This document shows, piece after piece, positions 24,416 through 32,400 of a stretch of 64,000 nt of DNA. The position numbers and the translations under genes are program-made. How positions within the stretch are numbered: position 1 is the stretch's first letter; each line of letters begins with the position of its first letter. A model generated the notes under the pieces. The model was not told the DNA's origin. It searched no databases and was given only the letters and a program-made list of their open reading frames with translations. This DNA comes from Taibaiella koreensis (GTDB lineage: Bacteria > Bacteroidota > Bacteroidia > Chitinophagales > Chitinophagaceae), in the NCBI RefSeq assembly GCF_003545715.1, contig NZ_QVNU01000006.1, forward strand, positions 393,987 through 457,986. The letters are read 5' to 3'.

Positions 24416-27400
24416 TTATTCTTTGGTAAACCGTATGTTCTGGCTGTATGATCCGCTTTGATAACGGAGCAGGTAAACGCCACCCGCAAGTCCCTGAACA
24501 TCCAGCGTGGTCTGATTGCCGTCGACCGGTGTGCTGTAAATCGTTCGGCCGGATATATCCGACAGCGTTATGGTCGCTTCACTATCCGTCTTTCCATTGG
24601 TCCGGACGTTGATAACGCCCTTTGCGGGATTGGGAAACACTTCTATCACAAAACCGGCGCCATTAACATTGGCCGTAACCACTTTGCTGTAATTGCTGCC
24701 GCCCGATGCATCCATCATCTTTAACCGGTAATAATTGATACCTGATCCGGGATGCTCATCAATAAGCTGGTAGCTCCCTCCTGTCCTATACCGTGCTGCA
24801 ACCACACCGATCCTGGAGAACAGCTTAGCGTCCAGGCTGCGTTCTACTTCAAAATAATCGCCGGCATCTTCTGCAGCGGTTTGCCAGTCAACAATGTTGC
24901 GACTGCCGGCGTTTCTGGCTGAGATATCCTTTAAACGAATGACCAAGGGTGTACCGATATCGGCGGTACTGATAAAGAAGCCGCTGAAACCATTGACAGG
25001 GAAAGCAAGCGTCCAGTAGCTGCCGTTCCAGCTCGTAGTGATCATATTGTTGGGGATCTGTTCTGACTGGCCTGCATTATATTGTCCACCCGGACCGCTA
25101 GTGCCGGAAGCGGGTGTTCCATGGTATTGTGCGACGATTATATTCGCTTTGCCGGCCGAATCAGAAGGTCCTGTAGGAAGTAGCGGCAGGCCCAGCGTAT
25201 GCGCAGCAACGTAGGTATTGTAAGCATCGAATTCCGATTGCAAGGCATACAACTCTACCGTAGCGGCACCATCGCTGGATGGCTGCAGGTTAAAATGACG
25301 CTGCACATAAGGCGTACCATTAAACACCTGTACTGTGCTATCGAATACAAGCGAAGCATCAACACTACCCAGTACATTGCCTCCCGCTGCATCTGTAATA
25401 CCCGCAACCGGGCGGCAGGAGCTATCGGTGTAGTTATACGCCAATCCATCGATGTGCATATTACTGGCCATTGTATTGATTAAAGGCAGGCTATTGCTCA
25501 TAATGTTTACCGACACGATGCTGATCGTAGAGGTATCGTTACAGCCGGCAGCGCCGGTTGCAATCACTCTATAGGTACCCGCATCAGCGATCACGCTATT
25601 GGCCTTATTCAGCACAGCGGTTGTTGCCGCAGGAATATCTGTTCCGTTTTGCTGCCATTGATAAGCGCTGGTATTGGTGGCTGCAGAGGTTAAAACGATG
25701 GGGTTGGTGGTACATACCATTTTACTTGCTTCCGGCTCTGTACCGAATGTTGCACTTTGGTTGATCGCCTGAACAGGCGTAGTAGCCGCACATCCGGTAA
25801 GGGTGGTGACTGTAGCCGTATAATTGCCTGCAGTAGTAGGGGGAGAAAGTGTATTCATATGTATCGGGTATTCCGCCACCTGGTAATTGCCCCTGTCCGA
25901 TACAAAAAGATTACCATTTGCATCCAACGCCACACCCACAGGGTCATTCAACTGCTGGTTAGAACCATACCCCGCGGTGCCGGGACCAGCTATGGTAGTA
26001 CCGGAAGCCGCGCCTGGCGCCCAGCGCTGTATACGATTGTTGTTCTCATCAGCAATATAAATATTACCCATTGCATCAACGTCCAGGGCCATAGGTGAAT
26101 TAAGCTGAGCAGGGCCCGATCCGCTACCGCCCATACCGGCAACAACTACACCTGTGCCGCCCGTGTATTTAACCACACGGTTGTTGCCGTTATCGGCTAC
26201 GTATATATTACCAGCGGCATCCACTTTTGCCGCACGCGGATGGTTCAGCTCGTTATTACCAGAGCCGGCAGCACCATTGCTGCTACCCGCTACAGTTACC
26301 CCTTGTGTGGCACCCGGCGCCCATTTGGTCACGCGGTTATTGTAGTACTCGGTTACATACAGGTTGCCTGCAGTATCCATGGTGACGTGTACCGGACCAT
26401 TCAACTGATCGGCTCCCGTACCGGGGTAGCTACTGATACCCGCTACTGTTGCACCATACGGAGCATTGGGCGCCCATTTCTGGATACGATGATTGCCGAA
26501 ATCCGCCACATAAACATTCTCTGCAGCATCTACATAAACGCCATTAGGCTGACTGAGCTGGTTGGAAGAGGGACCTGAGCCAAAATAGCCTCCAGCTACT
26601 GCTATACCTGCCCCCATTCCATACAAGCCCCCCGGAGGCCATTTAATCACCAAGCCATTATTATCGTCAGCCACGTACAAATTCTGTGCATGATCCACGT
26701 AAATATTACGGGCGCCTGCTAATCCTGTCAGGCCCTGGTTGGTATAAACGTCGCCATACGCGGTAAAGCTGATACCACCATTATAGAAACCCGTATCGGT
26801 ACGCATTACCGTACTGCCCGACTTCCATTGCAGCAGCCCCGGGGCAAATGAAGTGTTGAGATTGATGGTATCGCCACTGCAGAGCGATCCGCTCAACGAT
26901 ATGACAGGCGTGGGATTTACAGTCAGTGTAACCTTAGCAGAAGTAGCGTTACAGCCGCCCGATCCGATCGCCATCACCTGGTAGATAGCATTATCACTGT
27001 CTGCAGTACTGACTATGTTCAAAGCAGCAGCGGTTGCAGCAGGAATATTCGTTCCGTTCTTCGTCCACTGGTAGCCACCGATAGCACCGGTAATAACCGG
27101 CGTGAACGCAAAAGCGCTACCGGAGCAAACTGTACCACCAACAGGATTGGTGCTGATAATGGCCTTTTGACCGATCGTCTTGACAGCTGTTGTGGCTGCA
27201 CATCCGGCAAAGCTGGTTACTGTAGCCGTATAGCTACCTGCTGACGTGGTTGAAGAATACAGGAAAGTATTATTGATGGCAAACATCTGCACACGGTTGT
27301 TCACCCGATCTGATACATATAAGTTGCCGTTCTGATCCAGTGCAATACCTGAGGGGCTGTTCAACTGATTAGCAACAGTGCCGGCTGTACCGGTTCCGGC

Positions 27401-30400
27401 TATGGTAACAAGGGAAGCTGTGGCCGGTGTCCAGCGTTGCACACGGTTATTGGTTTCATCGGTGATATAGATATTGCCCTTCCTGTCGATCTCCAGGTCA
27501 GAAGCCCAACCTGCAAAGCCGGTAACAACGGGAGTACCATTGCCGGCCGTCCATTTAACCACACGGTTATTACCACCGTCGGCTACATAAATATTGCCGG
27601 CACTGTCTACTCTTGCTGCATTGGGCGCGTTGAGCGCATTGTTGCCCGATCCGTTGGCACCATTGCCAATACCGGCTACTGTAGTACCTTGTGTGGCGCC
27701 CGGCGCCCATTTGGTAACACGGTGATTGTTGTATTCAGTTACATAGAGATTGCCGGAAGCATCCATGGTAACATAATCCGGGCCATTGAGCTGAGCGGGT
27801 GTTGTACCGGCAGTTCCGGTACCTGCTACGGTAGTCCCGGTAATGGCGTTCTTATCCCATTTTTGTACACGGTGATTGCCAAAGTCTGCTATATACATAT
27901 TCTCCGCTGCATCTACATACACACTATAGGGTTGATTGAGCTGATTGGCATTGGCGCCCTGGCCGTTGCCACCCGCTACTACCGTGCCGGAAGATCCGCC
28001 GGCGGCCCATTTCACTACTCTGTTATTACCTGCATCGACCACGTATAGGTTACCTGTAGCCGTAACAAAGGCGTGACGGGGACCGAATAGCTGCGCCGGT
28101 GCGGGACTGATGCTGCCGCTGATCACAGTTGTTCCATTACTATTCCAGGTAGCGGTATCGGTGCGTAGCAGATTACTGCCCGACTGCCATTGTATTTGTG
28201 CCGGCACAAATGAAGCGGTAAGATTCAGCGTATCGCCGCTACAGGACGGTCCTGCCAGGGATACGACAGGTACCGTATTTACGATTACGGCAGCGTTGGC
28301 AGAAGTATCGTTACAACCGTTGCCACCTTTTGCAATTACCTTGTACAGACCAATGTCATTGGCCGTAGTGCTGTTGGTCAAGTTGTAAGTAGCTCCTGTC
28401 GCAGCGGGTATGTTGGTTCCGTTCTTCTGCCATTGGTAACCGGTAGCGCCCGTGGCTGTTGTACTAAGCGCGATAGCACTGCCGCTGCATACTGTTTTAC
28501 CCGCAGGCTCTGTGCCGATCACTGCTTGTTGGTCTATTGCTTTGGTAGCTATAGTAGAGCATCCTGCAAAGTTGGTTACCTTAACGGTATAGTTACCTGC
28601 TACCGTGGGGGCGAAGGATGAAGAGTCAGTGTTATACTGCAGCATAAATTTCTTTACGCGGCCGCCAAATTCCGTCACATATATATTGCCTGCTTTATCC
28701 AGCGCAACACCTAAGGGATCGGAGAGCTGGTTAGGCCCGGTGCCCGAAGCGCCACCTACCACAGTAGTACCCGACGCGGCATTGGGCGCCCAGCGTTGGA
28801 TACGGTAATTATTCTTGTCGTTGATATACAGATTGCCCGCGCCGTCTATATCTAGGTCTGAAGGACCGTTAAGCCCGCTGGCCACAATAGTGCCGCTGTT
28901 GTTGTTACCTGGCGTCCATTTGGTTACCCGTCCGTTGTTTTCTTCTGATACATAGATATTGTTTGCAGCATCCAGCTTAACCGCAGTAGGGCCACTAAGC
29001 GTACCATTGATCATGCCTGCAACGGTAACGCCCTGTGTGGCGCCCGGCGTCCACTTCTGGACACGATTGTTGCCGTAATCGGCCACATATAGAGTACCGC
29101 TGGTATCTATTGTAAGATTAACCGGGTGGTAGAACTGATCGGCGCCGGGACCTGTGCCGTTACCACCCGCTACTGTAACGCCGGAAGTAGCGCCCGGAGC
29201 CCATTTCTGAATGCGGCCGTTGTTATAATCTGCGACATATACATTTTGCGACGCATCTACACAAACACCATAAGGCCAGTAAAGCTGGCCGGGGGATGAG
29301 CCCGGACCATTACCACCTGCTACCGTGACGCCGGAGGTAGCCCCCGGCGCCCATTTAACTATTCGGTTATTGTTCTGGTCGGCGACAAAAACATTACCCG
29401 CGCCATCTACGAAAGCATGACGGGGCCAATAAAGCTGGTTCGGGTCCGGGCCAAGGGTACCATTGCCCGCAGCAAGAGCCACATTGGCACTGGCGTTCCA
29501 GGTAGCCGGGGCATCGTTAAGCACTACGGTGTTGCCCGATTTCCATTGTATCTGCGCCGGCATAAATGGCGCTGTAAGCATTATCGTATCGCCACTACAA
29601 TGAGGGCCGCTTAAGGATACAGAAGCCGGAACGGGATTCACCGTTATCGTAACCGGTGTACGGGCTGTAGTACCGGCACAGGAAATACCATAGCTGATCA
29701 ACAGCACGCCTGTAGTATCCCAGGCGCCTTGTGTATGGATCACATTGTGACATAGCGCCGGGTTGGCGTAGCTGCTGCCACCACCACCGTCACCAATATC
29801 AGTGCCACCACCACCACCATACCAGCCACCACCACCACCGCCACCACCGACGCCTACACTTCCGCCTGCCTGCCCGCCTTGCCCGAAGGCGCCCGGCAAC
29901 CCTGCAGTGGGGAAAACATCGCTTGCATAAATCTTCCCGGGGTTACCACCGATACTTTGCGTAGCGCCGGTGCCGGCCCTGATGGATGAAGTATTATAGT
30001 AGCCGCCATCCTGGCCAACAAGTCCGCCGCCATTGCCCCTGAGGGGGACTGCAACTCCGGTAGCGCTGTAGGCGCCAATACCGCCGCCGCCGCCGGCAAC
30101 AAGTACCCTGTTGGTAAGGGCGGTACCACCGATACGGATATCAGTGGCATCTCCTCCCTTCGAACCACTGAAAGCATAGCCCTGTGGCCCGTTTGCCCCC
30201 CCGTTAAACATATTTTTTCCACCCACATAAATGTTCAGTACCTGTCCAGGTGTTACATTCATGGTGGCTTGTACCCGGCCACCCTTACCTATATAGTTTT
30301 TGGACGTTGCAGTGGGAGGCCGCGCACCGGCCGAACCATAAGCGTCAATAGTAATGCTGGTCACCCCGGCCGGTACGGTCCAGGTTTGTACAGTGCCGGT

Positions 30401-31876
30401 ATAATTAAAGGTCAGGTTGTATTGCGAAGACGCACCCGCCTGGGCATAATAAGTAGTCGTGGCGGTGGGCGTTACGGATAACGACGATGTATCTGATGCC
30501 GTAGTGCCAATAAGGTTACCACCAGTAGGCGCATCATACCAGTTGACAGGTCCCAGAGCATAAGTTGATCTCAGCTTGCTGGTACCGCTACCGCAGAGGC
30601 TGGAAGGCGTAGCCGATATAGAGGATACTAAGCCGGCGACGGTAACCTTTACTTCCTTGCGCGTACTGCTGTTGTCCGATAGCCAGTACGATTTGTTTGC
30701 GCTCAGGTTGCCGGTATTAAAGGTAGCACCGGTACCCAAAAGGTTACCGACTCCGGGATCATCGTACCAGGCAAAGGGGCCTGTACCGGAAGCCGTCAGT
30801 GTGGTAGCCGTACCACTGCATACCGTAGCCGTGCCGCTTACAACCGGCAGCCGGTTTATGGTAACGGTTTGGGTCGCCGTGGCTTTACATCCCAGGCCAT
30901 CGGTGGCGGTAACCGTATAGGTTGTTGTTTGTGTAGGTACTACCATTACTGAATTGCCGGATAAGGTACCGGCGTTCCCGTCATTGGGTGTCCAGACATA
31001 AGTAGCGGGCAAAGCTGAGGAACAAGTCAGGTTTGCGATGGTACCTTCGGCCATAAAGATATTATAACCTGTTGTAGGAACAGCCGCAGGCGCATGTACG
31101 GTAACCACTACGGTATCGGTTGAGGTACAACCGGGGCTGGTGCCGGATACAATATAGGTGGTCGTATTTGTTGGTGACACCTGTAAGGAATTGCCACTCT
31201 GACCACCCGGGCTCCATACATAGGAGGATGCGCCGGTAGCCGATAAGATGGCCGTATCTCCCCGGCAAATCGCTACATTGGCAGATGCGGTCGTAATGCC
31301 ATTTACCGTAATGTTTTTTGTAACAGATGCAGCGCAACCGTTCGCTGTGCCGGTAACGGTATAGCTTGTATTTACCACCGGATTGACGGATAAGGCACTT
31401 CCTGTAGCACCGCCGGGCGACCAGCTATAGGTAGTAGCGCCGGATGCAGTAAGCACAATATTATTGCCCGGACAGGAAACGGATGGACTTGCCGGCAAAA
31501 CGCTGACTGCAGGCGTCTGGTTAACGGTTACCGTTACATTCGTGCGGGCACTGGTAAGGTTGTTGACCGTCTGTTGTACATACCAGTGATAAGTACCTGC
31601 TGTAGTTTGTGAACCGGGACTGTAACTGGCATTGGTGCCGAGCAGCGCCCCACCGGTAGGTGCATCCCACCATTGAAAACTCGCGCCGGCCTGCCCGCTT
31701 GCGGTCAGCATAATAGTAGTACCGGTACAGGCGACTGTAGTACCGGTAACGGCAGGCGCCGGCGGCTGAGCATACAGCTGCACACCCGCAAGACAGCAGA
31801 TCAGCGCCAATAACAGCGCCGGCCGGACTGAGAAAGCCCTGCGTGCATTTTTTCCTGAGGTAGATTTTGTTTTCAT
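24416..31876 (-). CDS. Giant secreted Ig-like / glycine-rich / NHL-repeat protein with T9SS type A domain
   Basis: The 2486-residue protein starts with a signal peptide (cut after VQLYAQ, residue 37). Residues ~40-490 hold Ig-like bacterial domains (ATTYSWSPGGATGSAL and repeats). Residues ~492-725 form a glycine-rich domain with G-runs (VGGGGGGGGW) like that in animal ALK receptors. Three ~453-residue modules follow, each an Ig-like unit plus an NHL-type propeller of ~280-320 residues (recurring VDAAGNIYVADNGNNRVVKW). The last ~85 residues are a type A sorting domain (VFPNPAKGVINV...SDISGRTIYS...GGVYLLRY...FTKE). It is a surface adhesin or polymer-binding protein by inference. An upstream paired-repeat operator links it to the neighbouring LytTR system. 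Confidence 0.92.
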   Translation of the reverse strand: MKTKSTSGKNARRAFSVRPALLLALICCLAGVQLYAQPPAPAVTGTTVACTGTTIMLTASGQAGASFQWWDAPTGGALLGTNASYSPGSQTTAGTYHWYVQQTVNNLTSARTNVTVTVNQTPAVSVLPASPSVSCPGNNIVLTASGATTYSWSPGGATGSALSVNPVVNTSYTVTGTANGCAASVTKNITVNGITTASANVAICRGDTAILSATGASSYVWSPGGQSGNSLQVSPTNTTTYIVSGTSPGCTSTDTVVVTVHAPAAVPTTGYNIFMAEGTIANLTCSSALPATYVWTPNDGNAGTLSGNSVMVVPTQTTTYTVTATDGLGCKATATQTVTINRLPVVSGTATVCSGTATTLTASGTGPFAWYDDPGVGNLLGTGATFNTGNLSANKSYWLSDNSSTRKEVKVTVAGLVSSISATPSSLCGSGTSKLRSTYALGPVNWYDAPTGGNLIGTTASDTSSLSVTPTATTTYYAQAGASSQYNLTFNYTGTVQTWTVPAGVTSITIDAYGSAGARPPTATSKNYIGKGGRVQATMNVTPGQVLNIYVGGKNMFNGGANGPQGYAFSGSKGGDATDIRIGGTALTNRVLVAGGGGGIGAYSATGVAVPLRGNGGGLVGQDGGYYNTSSIRAGTGATQSIGGNPGKIYASDVFPTAGLPGAFGQGGQAGGSVGVGGGGGGGGWYGGGGGTDIGDGGGGSSYANPALCHNVIHTQGAWDTTGVLLISYGISCAGTTARTPVTITVNPVPASVSLSGPHCSGDTIMLTAPFMPAQIQWKSGNTVVLNDAPATWNASANVALAAGNGTLGPDPNQLYWPRHAFVDGAGNVFVADQNNNRIVKWAPGATSGVTVAGGNGPGSSPGQLYWPYGVCVDASQNVYVADYNNGRIQKWAPGATSGVTVAGGNGTGPGADQFYHPVNLTIDTSGTLYVADYGNNRVQKWTPGATQGVTVAGMINGTLSGPTAVKLDAANNIYVSEENNGRVTKWTPGNNNSGTIVASGLNGPSDLDIDGAGNLYINDKNNYRIQRWAPNAASGTTVVGGASGTGPNQLSDPLGVALDKAGNIYVTEFGGRVKKFMLQYNTDSSSFAPTVAGNYTVKVTNFAGCSTIATKAIDQQAVIGTEPAGKTVCSGSAIALSTTATGATGYQWQKNGTNIPAATGATYNLTNSTTANDIGLYKVIAKGGNGCNDTSANAAVIVNTVPVVSLAGPSCSGDTLNLTASFVPAQIQWQSGSNLLRTDTATWNSNGTTVISGSISPAPAQLFGPRHAFVTATGNLYVVDAGNNRVVKWAAGGSSGTVVAGGNGQGANANQLNQPYSVYVDAAENMYIADFGNHRVQKWDKNAITGTTVAGTGTAGTTPAQLNGPDYVTMDASGNLYVTEYNNHRVTKWAPGATQGTTVAGIGNGANGSGNNALNAPNAARVDSAGNIYVADGGNNRVVKWTAGNGTPVVTGFAGWASDLEIDRKGNIYITDETNNRVQRWTPATASLVTIAGTGTAGTVANQLNSPSGIALDQNGNLYVSDRVNNRVQMFAINNTFLYSSTTSAGSYTATVTSFAGCAATTAVKTIGQKAIISTNPVGGTVCSGSAFAFTPVITGAIGGYQWTKNGTNIPAATAAALNIVSTADSDNAIYQVMAIGSGGCNATSAKVTLTVNPTPVISLSGSLCSGDTINLNTSFAPGLLQWKSGSTVMRTDTGFYNGGISFTAYGDVYTNQGLTGLAGARNIYVDHAQNLYVADDNNGLVIKWPPGGLYGMGAGIAVAGGYFGSGPSSNQLSQPNGVYVDAAENVYVADFGNHRIQKWAPNAPYGATVAGISSYPGTGADQLNGPVHVTMDTAGNLYVTEYYNNRVTKWAPGATQGVTVAGSSNGAAGSGNNELNHPRAAKVDAAGNIYVADNGNNRVVKYTGGTGVVVAGMGGSGSGPAQLNSPMALDVDAMGNIYIADENNNRIQRWAPGAASGTTIAGPGTAGYGSNQQLNDPVGVALDANGNLFVSDRGNYQVAEYPIHMNTLSPPTTAGNYTATVTTLTGCAATTPVQAINQSATFGTEPEASKMVCTTNPIVLTSAATNTSAYQWQQNGTDIPAATTAVLNKANSVIADAGTYRVIATGAAGCNDTSTISIVSVNIMSNSLPLINTMASNMHIDGLAYNYTDSSCRPVAGITDAAGGNVLGSVDASLVFDSTVQVFNGTPYVQRHFNLQPSSDGAATVELYALQSEFDAYNTYVAAHTLGLPLLPTGPSDSAGKANIIVAQYHGTPASGTSGPGGQYNAGQSEQIPNNMITTSWNGSYWTLAFPVNGFSGFFISTADIGTPLVIRLKDISARNAGSRNIVDWQTAAEDAGDYFEVERSLDAKLFSRIGVVAARYRTGGSYQLIDEHPGSGINYYRLKMMDASGGSNYSKVVTANVNGAGFVIEVFPNPAKGVINVRTNGKTDSEATITLSDISGRTIYSTPVDGNQTTLDVQGLAGGVYLLRYQSGSYSQNIRFTKE
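25850..29600 (-). repeat. Triplicated ~1.36-kb coding module (Ig-like + NHL propeller)
   Basis: The same module occurs three times in the giant gene. The conserved TATCGCC landmark in the CSGDT segment falls at 29587, 28231 and 26869, giving periods of 1356 and 1362 bp. The copies are diverged but clearly homologous, so the gene can expand or contract by recombination. Confidence 0.8.
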
Positions 31877-32216
31877 TTCGTTTCGTTTATTGGTCTCTTA
31901 TTGTGGTTATTCCCGATATCCGACGAGCATTCCGGTCAACAACGGGCCTATCACGCTCATCGCAAAGATTGCTAGCGGGAAATGGCTCCTTAAATGCTGA
32001 CGCCGTACAGGAAACACATCACCCCGGCATGGCATCACCGAACCTTTATCACCGGGCATCACGCCCCACTGTAGCGTGTCGCCTCAATAAGCGCAGCAAC
32101 CGCAGATGTCGTAGCCTGACCCAATGTTTCCTATACGCTTATAGCCGATTTGAGTTGTTCCGGGAATGTGCCCAACCAGAAGTCTAAGCATAAGGATATC
32201 GTATCTATTTCCAAGG

Positions 32217-32224
32217 CAAAATTA
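32217..32224 (-). promoter_or_regulatory. -7 promoter element of the giant T9SS gene
   Basis: On the minus strand TAATTTTG matches TAnnTTTG. No TTG is present at the -33 position, as expected of an activator-dependent promoter. The predicted transcript has a leader of about 336 nt. The same octamer lies at the same distance from the same direct repeats upstream of the 36760 gene. Confidence 0.65.
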
Positions 32225-32275
32225 GGCAAGAGGCTCTTTAATTTATTAGAAATAATATTCATAAATAACAAAATA

Positions 32276-32317
32276 TCAATTCTATTAAACGAAATGGGCA
32301 TTCCGTTCGACGAAATG
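32276..32317 (-). promoter_or_regulatory. Putative LytTR operator: two 21-bp direct repeats
   Basis: Read leftward, CATTTCG(T/C)... occurs at 32317 and again at 32296, exactly 21 bp (two helical turns) apart, each followed by a GAAT-type half. The second copy begins 72 bp before the TAATTTTG -7 element at 32224. Tandem half-sites two turns apart are the known binding pattern of LytTR-domain regulators. The region also contains the inverted repeat AATGGGCATT / AATGCCCATT (32293-32302 and 32314-32323). Confidence 0.7.
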
Positions 32318-32400
32318 CCCATTGTAAAATCAGCTATTGGACCATAACGGGAATGGTCTTGTTATTATGAAGAGGTAGACAATAAATACACTTCGAAACC

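Noticed and set aside
32293..32323. 10-bp inverted repeat AATGGGCATT / AATGCCCATT as a terminator or independent operator
   Set aside because: There is no T tract, and the palindrome is only partly present at the 36.4-kb site, while the 21-bp direct repeats are conserved at both. It is kept as part of the operator.
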